From: Burkholderiaceae bacterium
GTDB taxonomy: Bacteria; Pseudomonadota; Gammaproteobacteria; Burkholderiales; Burkholderiaceae_E
NCBI GenBank assembly: GCA_023954045.1
Contig: JAMLIR010000003.1
Coordinates: 124,001 to 188,000 of the forward strand
DNA length: 64,000 nt
Reading direction: 5' to 3'
Part shown: one piece after another, positions 1 to 6,989 of the stretch
Layout: each line of letters starts with the position of its first letter
Position numbering within the stretch: the stretch's first letter is position 1
Made by a program: the position numbers and the translations under genes
Notes under the pieces: generated by a model
What the model was told of the DNA's origin: nothing
The model's database searches: none
What the model saw: the letters and a program-made list of their open reading frames with translations, nothing else

Positions 1-25
1 TGTGTAGTGCCAGTCCGGTGGTCGG

Positions 26-775
26 TTAGAGATACTTCTTGAACGTCGCCGACGCGATGCAGACCGCGACGCCCAGCAGCGCCGCGCTGGGCAGCAGGAT
101 CAGCAGCGGATGCACGCTGACCGGCAGCGCCAGGTACGTGACCCAGGGCAGCACCGCCAGCGGCATCAGGCTGGCCCTCGCCCGGTGGTAGACGAAGCCC
201 GATTCGCGCCCGGCGCCGAAGCCGCGCACGTCACGGCGCACCAGGCCATCCACCAGGCCGGTGAAGGCCGCCATCAGGAACAGCGGCAAGGTCAGGATCA
301 GTACCAGCAGCCGCACGAGGAACACCAGCACCGTGTAGGCCGAGGCGATGACGTAGCTCTCGACATGCACGTAGAGCTGCCCGATGTAGTAGCGGAAGTC
401 CTGCGCCTGGCTCTTGGCACCGGCGCGTGATTGCGCCGCGGCGTCGCGTATCCAGTCCAGCAGCCCGGTCTTCACGAACAAGCCCTGGTAGGCCCACTCG
501 ACAAGCTGGCGCGCACTACGCCCCGGCTCCTGCACCAGCGCGCTGCGCGTGAAATGCTCCGAGACCTGCGACAGCTCGTAGTTCAGCATGCCCTGCGCGT
601 GGCGCCAGCCCTGCTCGGGCCAGAAGAAGTGCATGCCGAGACACTCGATCACGATGCACAGCAGGAGCGAGCCGATCAACACCCCGAACAGCCGAAACGG
701 CAACGTCACCAGCCCCGCGATCAGGCCCTGCTGGCGAACCTGCTGGCGTTGGACGGCGACGGCAGGGTCGCTCAT
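26..775 (-). CDS. ICE membrane protein, DUF4400 / PFL_4697 family
   Basis: This 249-residue protein looks like the membrane protein that accompanies the coupling ATPase in PFGI-1/ICEclc-type elements (TIGR03747, DUF4400). Hydrophobic segments lie near residues 18-45, 140-170 and 200-240, with a soluble stretch between the first two, so it is probably an inner-membrane protein. Its start overlaps the stop of the upstream traD-like gene by 4 bases, which implies translational coupling. In this ICE family it is thought to support DNA transfer next to the coupling protein, but no catalytic motif is visible. Assignment rests on sequence style and gene order. Confidence 0.85.
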   Translation of the reverse strand: MSDPAVAVQRQQVRQQGLIAGLVTLPFRLFGVLIGSLLLCIVIECLGMHFFWPEQGWRHAQGMLNYELSQVSEHFTRSALVQEPGRSARQLVEWAYQGLFVKTGLLDWIRDAAAQSRAGAKSQAQDFRYYIGQLYVHVESYVIASAYTVLVFLVRLLVLILTLPLFLMAAFTGLVDGLVRRDVRGFGAGRESGFVYHRARASLMPLAVLPWVTYLALPVSVHPLLILLPSAALLGVAVCIASATFKKYL

Positions 776-2931
776 GCGATGGTTCCTTCGTCCATGCTCG
801 CCATCTGCTTGAAGCCCGCCAGCAGATCGTCGGGCAGCGGCTGGTCTTGCAAGCCAGGGAGCCAGTTGTTATCCCACCAGTCACCGGCCTCGACGTAGTG
901 CTGCCGCATGTAGCCGGCCAGTTCCTGCAGATCCTTGGGCATGGCTTCGTCGGGGTCGGGCGCCGGCAAGGGCATGCGCACCTTCCACAGGTGGCCGCCC
1001 TCGATCAGCGCGAAGCACTGCCCCTTGGGCAGGCCCACGACATGCGCCGGTTCGATCAGCGGCACGCTGTTGCTGCTGATGCGGTCCTGCGTGTTGGACG
1101 TGAACGCAGTGTTGCCGGTCGGATCGGAGCTGTCGGTGGCGCCGCTCATCACCGTCGTCGTGTAGACCTCGACCTTGGGCAGTTGCCGCGTCAGCAACTC
1201 GGCCGTAGCGGTCTCGCGCACGCGCAGCATGAACAGGTTGTTGAAATTGCCGACCACCTGGCCCGCCTTCGCGCGATTGCCGAGGCGGGCCTCGATGTCC
1301 GAGAGGGTCTGCGTGTAGGCCGTGACCTGGACGCCTGCACCGCCGCCCTTGTTGACCATCGGGATGAACTCGTCGCCCATCAACTCGTTGAACTCGTCGG
1401 CGTGCACGTTGATCGGCACCTTCATGCCCGTCGCTGCGCCCGGCAGGCCGTCGTCGATGCCGAACTTGTAGATGTGGCCAGCCACCGATACGAGATCGCT
1501 GAACATCGAGTTGCCGACAGCCGCCGCCACCTCGGCATCGGACAGCGCGTCGAGCCCGACATAGACGATGGCCCGCTTCCTGATGATCTGCATCCAGTCG
1601 AAGATCGGCCGCGGGTCGGAGAGGTCCGAGTAGTCCGGCGCGAGAAGCTGCGCGATCTTTCCCGTGGTCAGCTTCTCCAGCAGCGGCAACAGCGACGCAA
1701 CGATCTTGTCGAAGTACGTCCGGTCGTAGCGCACCGCGCTGCGCAGGCCGTCGAGCACCGGGTCGTAGATGCGCACCTGCGACAGGTACTGCTCCAGCGC
1801 GACGACGCGCTTCTCGCGTCCGATCATGTTGCGCGGGATGTTCTTGTCGTTCAGCTTGGCTTCGAGCTGGACGATGACCTCCCAGGCCTTCGGCTCGCTC
1901 TTGGCGAAGTAGTGCTGCGCGTACTCGATGAACAGCGCATCGATGTTGATGACGTGTCGCTGGATCAGCAGGTAGTCGGGCCGCTGCCCCAACTCCACCA
2001 AGGCACGCGCGATGATGTTGACGAAGCGCCAGGCGAACTCGCGGAACGCCGCGCTGTTGCCTTCACCGGAGAGCTGTCCCGCGATGCGCGTAGCGACTTC
2101 CGAGATGCGCCCGAAGCGCCCCACCGCGTTGTAGCGGGCGCTGATGTCCGGCCATCCGAGGTGGAAGGCATAGAACTCGCCTTCGCGGCCGGCGCGCTTG
2201 GCCTCCACGTACATGCGCTTCAGGAGGTCCGCGTCGCCTTTGGGGTCGAATGCGATCACGACCTCGTGCTGGCCATTGACTTTGCGTCGGATGTCCTGCG
2301 TGATGAACAGCTCGGCCAGGCGGGTCTTGCCGACGCGCGTGGTGCCGAGCACGAGCGAATGACCGACACGCTCGGCCAGCGGCAGCGTCACGTCGACCTC
2401 GTGCGGCTCGATGCCGTGCAGGCGAGGTAGGCCGCCCACCGGCGGCAGTGGACGCGCCGGGTTGAGCGGGCTGTCCCAGGCCAGCGCCTTCGCCAGTTTC
2501 GAGAGCGGGTACGGCGCGAACTCCAAGCGCTCTTCCATGCGCCGCGCTGCCCGGTAGATCGCCGTCGGCTCGACGTAGCGGCGGAACTCTGGCCGGTAGG
2601 TCTGCATCAGCCGGTGCGTGTGCCGCTGGTCCCAGCGAAAGCCCCGGCCGACGAAGAGCCGCTGCTGGCTGACCGGCACGTCTCGGCTGGTCATCACGTA
2701 GCGCGGCAGACGCCGGATGTTGCGCCGGTAGCGCAGGATGGCCCAGGCGTCGTGGAAGCGCAGCGCGCCGAAGGTGAGGAAGGCCAGCGCGCTGCCCAGG
2801 CCCTGCAAAGGGCTCAGCGCGAGCGACCACGGGGCCACCAGGCACAGAATCGCGGCGCCCGCACAGACCGCGACGGTGTATAGCTCCACCGCTGGCCGCA
2901 GCAAGACTTCGACGGCTTGGGACCGGGCCAT
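772..2931 (-). CDS. traD: Type IV coupling ATPase, TraD/TraG-like (ICE TIGR03743 type)
   Basis: This 719-residue protein is a VirD4/TraD-type coupling protein that would link the relaxosome to the mating pore and power DNA transfer. Two transmembrane segments lie near residues 18-60. A Walker A motif GTTRVGKT is at about residues 196-203, and a Walker B-like stretch ending HADEFNEL is near residue 510. The length matches the ICE coupling-factor family. The downstream DUF4400 gene overlaps it by 4 bases. Function is inferred from the ATPase motifs and the position in the conjugation operon. Confidence 0.92.
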   Translation of the reverse strand: MARSQAVEVLLRPAVELYTVAVCAGAAILCLVAPWSLALSPLQGLGSALAFLTFGALRFHDAWAILRYRRNIRRLPRYVMTSRDVPVSQQRLFVGRGFRWDQRHTHRLMQTYRPEFRRYVEPTAIYRAARRMEERLEFAPYPLSKLAKALAWDSPLNPARPLPPVGGLPRLHGIEPHEVDVTLPLAERVGHSLVLGTTRVGKTRLAELFITQDIRRKVNGQHEVVIAFDPKGDADLLKRMYVEAKRAGREGEFYAFHLGWPDISARYNAVGRFGRISEVATRIAGQLSGEGNSAAFREFAWRFVNIIARALVELGQRPDYLLIQRHVINIDALFIEYAQHYFAKSEPKAWEVIVQLEAKLNDKNIPRNMIGREKRVVALEQYLSQVRIYDPVLDGLRSAVRYDRTYFDKIVASLLPLLEKLTTGKIAQLLAPDYSDLSDPRPIFDWMQIIRKRAIVYVGLDALSDAEVAAAVGNSMFSDLVSVAGHIYKFGIDDGLPGAATGMKVPINVHADEFNELMGDEFIPMVNKGGGAGVQVTAYTQTLSDIEARLGNRAKAGQVVGNFNNLFMLRVRETATAELLTRQLPKVEVYTTTVMSGATDSSDPTGNTAFTSNTQDRISSNSVPLIEPAHVVGLPKGQCFALIEGGHLWKVRMPLPAPDPDEAMPKDLQELAGYMRQHYVEAGDWWDNNWLPGLQDQPLPDDLLAGFKQMASMDEGTIA

Positions 2932-2951
2932 GGCGGGTGCTTCACGTCACG

Positions 2952-3506
2952 TCAGGGCTCGATGCCCGTGGCGGTGATCAGCACCGGGTAGTGCTTGAGC
3001 CCCAGGCGCTGCGCCAGCTCGTCGCCCGAGGCCGGTGAAAGCATCAAGCCCGGCGCCAGGCGGCGCAGCGCAGCCAGTGCTTCGGGCGTCGCCACGTTAA
3101 CCACTAGGCCCGCGGCGCGCAGCGCCTGCAAGTCCTTGCCCCGCTGTTTGAGCCAGGCGCGCGAGCGGTCGTCATCGCCGACCAGGAACAGCGGCGTCAG
3201 GCCCGACACGCGGATCACGCGGCGCGGCTCGTCGCCCGGTGTGAGCCGAGCCGAGCGCACCGGCAGCATGGCCGCCTCGGCATCGGCCGGGCCGCCGATG
3301 CGCGGCGCCGGCTGCGGCGCAGCCGGTTGACTGGGCTGTGCGTCTTGCGGGTTCAAGGCCTGGTAGTACGGCAGCGCCGAGGTCCCACCCTTGTCCTCGA
3401 CCACGATCAGCGGCGGAGAACTGTTCTTGGTGACGGGGCTGCGGTCCTGCGCGTCGACGGTGGTGGCCAGCAGCGCCACAGTCGCGGCAAGGAAGATGCG
3501 GTTCAT
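2952..3506 (-). CDS. ICE protein, PFL_4695 family (TIGR03765), exported
   Basis: A 184-residue protein with an N-terminal signal peptide (MNRIFLAATVALLATTVDA). The frame stays open to 4175, but the start at 3506 is chosen because it follows the signal peptide rule and overlaps the preceding transglycosylase gene by 4 bases. The remainder is proline/alanine-rich and then a compact domain ending near residue 184. It matches the TIGR03765 group of integrating conjugative element proteins. It is probably periplasmic and part of the transfer apparatus; no enzymatic residues are evident. Confidence 0.82.
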   Translation of the reverse strand: MNRIFLAATVALLATTVDAQDRSPVTKNSSPPLIVVEDKGGTSALPYYQALNPQDAQPSQPAAPQPAPRIGGPADAEAAMLPVRSARLTPGDEPRRVIRVSGLTPLFLVGDDDRSRAWLKQRGKDLQALRAAGLVVNVATPEALAALRRLAPGLMLSPASGDELAQRLGLKHYPVLITATGIEP

Positions 3507-4102
3507 GGCATGGGGCTCCGGGTAGAAGGAAGTGAAGCGCCCGGACCGAGCACGCGGGTCAGGTGCTGGTGGACGCTGCGGCGGTAGCGAGCGGCTGGCG
3601 CTCCGCCCGCAGGTCGGTGGTAGCGGCCGATGGCAACCAGCCAGTCCTCGTCCGGCGTGTGCTGCTCCTGCAGGATTTCCGCGGCGATGGCGAGGTTGCG
3701 ATATGGGTCGAGCAGATCGCAGGGATGCTCGTAGCGGTGCGCGTGGTAGCCGAGGTTGACCTGACCGAGGCCGACGTCGACGCGGTTGGCCGGCGTGCGG
3801 GCGAGCGCCCGACGGATGCCTGCACAGGCTTCCGCACGTGTGGCGTAGCGTTCGGCCCGGCCGGCGACGTTGAGCGTCCACGGCCAGGGGATCAGGCGGC
3901 CGCGCAGCCGTGCGCCGCTCTCCTGCAGCGCTACCGCGAACAGCACCGGGGACGGCACGCCCGCCTGCTGTGCGGCGAGCTGGTAGGCGGGCGGTGGCAC
4001 CTCTTGGCCGAAGGCGAAGGCTGCGCTGGCGCAGAGGCCGAGGACCAGGGCCGTGCAGCAGGCGCGGTGCACCAACGTTGTTGCCGCTACTGCCGCTGCC
4101 AT
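3503..4102 (-). CDS. Lytic transglycosylase (SLT domain), conjugation-associated
   Basis: A 199-residue exported protein with a signal peptide in the first 30 residues, then an SLT-like lysozyme fold. The likely catalytic glutamate is in ALQESG near residue 61, followed by the GLGQVN motif near 111 that is typical of family 1 transglycosylases. Such enzymes open peptidoglycan locally for assembly of the type IV secretion channel. The gene overlaps both neighbours (4 bases downstream, 16 bases upstream), so it is cotranscribed with the other transfer genes. Confidence 0.88.
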   Translation of the reverse strand: MAAAVAATTLVHRACCTALVLGLCASAAFAFGQEVPPPAYQLAAQQAGVPSPVLFAVALQESGARLRGRLIPWPWTLNVAGRAERYATRAEACAGIRRALARTPANRVDVGLGQVNLGYHAHRYEHPCDLLDPYRNLAIAAEILQEQHTPDEDWLVAIGRYHRPAGGAPAARYRRSVHQHLTRVLGPGASLPSTRSPMP

Positions 4103-4809
4103 TGGCCGTTGACCTCGCGCACCACGGCGGGCAGATCGCCGGGCAGGCCGAGCGACAGCCAGCGCCCGGCGTCATGGTTGAGCGTGATGGTGCGCGAGCG
4201 CACGCGGCCGGCGTCGATGCCGGCCTGCGTCGCCCACTGGCGGATGCGGGCGTCTTCCTGGCGGCTGCCGACCATGTAGAGGTCGAAGGCGGTGCCGGCC
4301 GCCTGCAACTGGCGCACGCGCTGTTCGCACGGCGGGCACTCGGCTTTCACGAAGACAGCCAGCCGGCCCGAGCCCCGGTTGCCGGCGCCCGGCGCCTTCG
4401 CGCCTGGCATGCTCACGCGCTGCTGCCCCGGATAGAGCCGCTTCCAGGCCGCGTCGTAGGCCCGCTGGTAGGCCAGCGTCTTGCCCACGCGCTTCGATTC
4501 TGCCTGCACCTGCAGCTCCGCATAGCGGTTGCGTTCCTCGTCGCTGCGCGCCTCGATGCCCAGCGCCGTGAGCGGATCGAGGTTTGGGGAGTAGATGCCC
4601 AGCGGTCCCTGCATCAGTTGGCGGTAGCGCGCCCACTCCTCGGGCCGCAGGCCCCAATCGCGTGCCAGGCGTTCGTCCAGCGCGGCATCGTTGCTGCTCT
4701 GGACCTGGGCGGGCACCGCGCGCGAGGAGGCGACCGGCGCCGACTGTGCCCGGGCCGCGCTCGCGACGAGAACGAGGATGCCGGCGAAGCAGATTGCGGC
4801 GCGCTTCAT
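4087..4809 (-). CDS. ICE protein, PFL_4693 family (TIGR03759), thioredoxin-like
   Basis: A 240-residue exported protein with a signal peptide of about 21 residues. The middle contains a long helical region, and the C-terminal half has a thioredoxin-like CPPC motif (ECPPCEQ) near residue 159. It belongs to the PFL_4693 family found in this ICE class. The CPPC pair suggests a disulfide exchange or metal-binding role in the periplasm during pilus or channel assembly, but that is inference. It overlaps the transglycosylase gene by 16 bases. Confidence 0.83.
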   Translation of the reverse strand: MKRAAICFAGILVLVASAARAQSAPVASSRAVPAQVQSSNDAALDERLARDWGLRPEEWARYRQLMQGPLGIYSPNLDPLTALGIEARSDEERNRYAELQVQAESKRVGKTLAYQRAYDAAWKRLYPGQQRVSMPGAKAPGAGNRGSGRLAVFVKAECPPCEQRVRQLQAAGTAFDLYMVGSRQEDARIRQWATQAGIDAGRVRSRTITLNHDAGRWLSLGLPGDLPAVVREVNGQWQRQ

Positions 4810-4818
4810 GGCCGGCTC

Positions 4819-5463
4819 CTACGGCAGCGCGATGCGCTGGGTCTGGCCGTCCACGCTAAACACGGCGGCGCGCGCCTCGATCGCCAGCAAATGCCAAGCG
4901 CCCACGGCATCGCCTTCGCGCAGCAGCCAAACGTCCAGCACCGACGAGGCCCTAGGTGCCGCCACCGACAGGAAGCGCTCGCCGCCGCGCAACTCCACGC
5001 CCACGACGTTGAACGGAGGCTCTGGCACCTTGGGCTTGGCCGGCTCGGCGGCACGCCGGGGTATCGCGACAGGCGCGGCGGTTCTCTTCATGCGCGCTTC
5101 GATGTCGCCCACGCGCGCCTGCAGCGCTTGGAAGTCACCCGCATGGGTGTCTCCCGCCTGGGCCTGCTCAACCTGCGCCAGGCGTTCGTCCAGCGTCTTG
5201 CGGGCGGCCTCGAAGTCGGGTTGGGTGACGGGCTTGGGCTGGTTCTTCGAGGCCGCCGCTTGCTGTTCGAGTTCGGCGACGCGCGTGTTGATCGCCTGCA
5301 CGTGCGCATCCTGGGCGCTGGCTTGGCTTTGCTCGGTCAGGCGCGACAGGCCTACGCTGTTGACCACAGCCAGAGCGCTCACGAGCAACAGCCACGCGGC
5401 GGCTGCGATCTTCAACCAGCGCGCACGGCCGGCGTTCTCGGACTGGAGCTGCGGGACGATCAT
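4819..5463 (-). CDS. ICE-conserved membrane-anchored coiled-coil protein
   Basis: A 214-residue protein of unknown function. One transmembrane segment lies near residues 18-38, followed by a predicted coiled coil (about 45-135, rich in Glu/Gln/Arg/Ala) and a compact beta-rich C-terminus. The start at 5463 is chosen because it overlaps the upstream pilL-like stop by 4 bases (ATGA); the frame itself is open to 5574. The topology, one helix anchor with a periplasmic coiled coil, would suit a structural part of the transfer machine. No family name is recognised with confidence. Confidence 0.75.
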   Translation of the reverse strand: MIVPQLQSENAGRARWLKIAAAAWLLLVSALAVVNSVGLSRLTEQSQASAQDAHVQAINTRVAELEQQAAASKNQPKPVTQPDFEAARKTLDERLAQVEQAQAGDTHAGDFQALQARVGDIEARMKRTAAPVAIPRRAAEPAKPKVPEPPFNVVGVELRGGERFLSVAAPRASSVLDVWLLREGDAVGAWHLLAIEARAAVFSVDGQTQRIALP

Positions 5464-6062
5464 GGCTGTGACTCCTCGAGTTGGGCGGGTTCGGCGACCG
5501 GCGCGCTCGATGATGGGGTGGCCGGGGCGGGGCTTGCGCTCGCGGAGCGCGAGGCGGCAGCGCGCGTGAAGCACACCGAGCGCGAAGCGTCATCGACGGA
5601 CAGTTCCCAGGCCGAGCCGGCAAGTACGAGCAAGGCATCGCGCAGCGGCAGCGGCCCGAGCCGCAGATGCGCCGCCGGCAGCGGCAGCGTGAACAGCGAT
5701 GCGGCGTCCGGCGCATCGCAAAGGCGGTAGCCGGTGCGCAGCAGCACGTGCCGCAGGGCATCGCCGACGCTTGCGTCCAGGGTCCGCGGAATCGAAATCT
5801 CGATCACCTGGCGCAGCAGGTCGCGCTGCGCCGGCTCCGGCACCATCTCGACCAGCGTGTAGCGGCCGTAGCGGGCCACCGGGATCAGGCTCGGCTCGGG
5901 CTCCGGGGCGATGGTCCTGACCAACACCGCAGGCTCGGGAAGCGAGTCATGGACAGTCGAGTTGCTCGCCGTGCCCGTCGCGGCGCAGCCGGTGACGAGC
6001 ACGCAGCCGGCCAGCACGGCGGACACAGCCAGGCGATGAGCGACGCAGGTGAGTGGTTGCAT
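5460..6062 (-). CDS. pilL: PilL-like lipoprotein (ICE type IV pilus component)
   Basis: A 200-residue predicted lipoprotein with a lipobox ending VTGC near residue 26. Residues 60-165 resemble the PilL N-terminal domain of ICE-borne type IVB pilus proteins (TIGR03748 group). The C-terminal 35 residues are a Ser/Ala/Pro-rich tail. It would sit in the outer membrane and help form the thin conjugative pilus. It is the first gene of the minus-strand transfer operon; its upstream region (6063-6220) is shared with the divergent manganese operon. Confidence 0.8.
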   Translation of the reverse strand: MQPLTCVAHRLAVSAVLAGCVLVTGCAATGTASNSTVHDSLPEPAVLVRTIAPEPEPSLIPVARYGRYTLVEMVPEPAQRDLLRQVIEISIPRTLDASVGDALRHVLLRTGYRLCDAPDAASLFTLPLPAAHLRLGPLPLRDALLVLAGSAWELSVDDASRSVCFTRAAASRSASASPAPATPSSSAPVAEPAQLEESQP

Positions 6063-6220
6063 GGGGCGATTCCCTGGAACACGGAGCCCTCACCATCGCC
6101 GCCATAGAGCGCTCGGGCAGCAAACAAAGGGAACTGGAATGCACCCGATTCATGGCGTGATCGCCACCAGTGCGGAGAACACTGCAGCGGCACTCCCTCC
6201 TCGATCCGGCGCGACGGGCC

Positions 6221-6229
6221 TGTTACAAT
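6221..6229 (+). promoter_or_regulatory. Extended -10 promoter element of the manganese operon
   Basis: The sequence TGTTACAAT matches an extended -10 box (TGn followed by TACAAT) 8-9 bases before the conserved riboswitch start. No good -35 box is visible at the expected distance, which is compatible with an extended -10 promoter. Transcription would start at about 6236, right at the aptamer. Confidence 0.55.
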
Positions 6230-6236
6230 GTGCGCG

Positions 6237-6377
6237 TCATTGGGGAGTAGCCGCTCTTCATCGCGAAGAGGCTTACGTCAACACACTTGACCCGCAGGTC
6301 ATGGCGTAAGCAGTCCCAAGCTTGGCAAGACCTTTGACCACGATGTCTCCGACAAGGCCGGGGATACGTCGTGGTCA
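6237..6377 (+). ncRNA. yybP-ykoY (Mn2+) riboswitch
   Basis: The leader contains the two signature strings of this class: GGGGAGTAGCC near 6242 and GGCAAGACCTTTGACC near 6324, which form the two loops that meet around the Mn2+ site. Between them is a perfect CTCTTC/GAAGAG hairpin. The 3' side forms a long stem pairing GACCACG (6336-6342) with CGTGGTC (6370-6376). Known members turn on Mn2+ exporters when manganese is high. The downstream genes, an MntX-type exporter and a P-type ATPase, fit that role. The final stem is close to the first possible start codons, so it could control translation or termination; the sequence does not decide which. Confidence 0.88.
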
Positions 6378-6406
6378 ATCGTCTCGCGTCCGGCCTGGGT
6401 ACTCTG

Positions 6407-6985
6407 ATGGAATCTCTCCTCGTTTCGACCGGGGTCGTGGCGCTCGCCGAGATCGGCGACAAGACGCAGCTCCTCGCGTTCATCCTCGCGGCTCGCTTCA
6501 AGAAGCCGTTTCCGATCATCCTGGGGATCCTGGCCGCGACCACCGTCAATCACGGCCTGGCCGGCGCGCTCGGGGCCTGGATCACCGCCAACGTCAGCCC
6601 GGAGATCCTGCGCTGGGTGCTGGGCCTGTCCTTCATCGGGATGGCGGTCTGGACGCTGATCCCCGACAAGATCGAGGAAGAGGAAACCCAGGTCGCCCGG
6701 AAGTTCGGCGTCTTCGGCGCAACCCTCGTCACCTTCTTCCTGGCCGAGATGGGCGACAAGACGCAGATCGCAACGGTGGCCATGGCCGCGCACTACGGCG
6801 CGCCGCTGATCGTGATCATCGGCACCACGCTCGGGATGTTGATCGCCGATGTGCCGGCGGTGTTCGTCGGCGACAAGCTCGCCGCCAAGATTCCGATGAA
6901 GCTGGTGCACTCCATCGCCGCCGCCATCTTCGCGCTGCTAGGTCTCGCTACCCTGTTCGGCGCCGGCGCGAAACTGGGCCTCTAG
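6407..6985 (+). CDS. mntX: Manganese exporter, MntX / UPF0016 (GDT1/TMEM165) family
   Basis: A 192-residue membrane protein with two copies of the family signature E-x-G-D-K-T (AEIGDKTQ near residue 14 and AEMGDKTQ near 107), each at the end of a transmembrane helix. About six helices are predicted, the usual number. The ATG at 6407 is preferred over the GTG at 6371 because the GTG lies inside the riboswitch stem. Family members export Mn2+ (or exchange Ca2+/Mn2+ in eukaryotes). The Mn2+ riboswitch upstream strongly supports manganese as substrate. The stop is 4 bases before the next gene. Confidence 0.87.
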   Translation: MESLLVSTGVVALAEIGDKTQLLAFILAARFKKPFPIILGILAATTVNHGLAGALGAWITANVSPEILRWVLGLSFIGMAVWTLIPDKIEEEETQVARKFGVFGATLVTFFLAEMGDKTQIATVAMAAHYGAPLIVIIGTTLGMLIADVPAVFVGDKLAAKIPMKLVHSIAAAIFALLGLATLFGAGAKLGL

Positions 6986-6989
6986 CACC

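Noticed and set aside
847-2430. Long open frame (527 codons) on the plus strand opposite the coupling ATPase gene
   Set aside because: It is antisense to a gene with clear Walker motifs, and has a His/Arg/Asp-rich composition typical of a shadow of a GC-rich gene.
3910-5730. Open frame of 606 codons on the plus strand opposite several transfer genes
   Set aside because: It spans several minus-strand genes with signal peptides and overlapping starts; composition is that of antisense DNA.
6371-6406. GTG at 6371 as the start of mntX
   Set aside because: It lies inside the 3' stem of the riboswitch, and the family N-terminus begins at the ATG at 6407.
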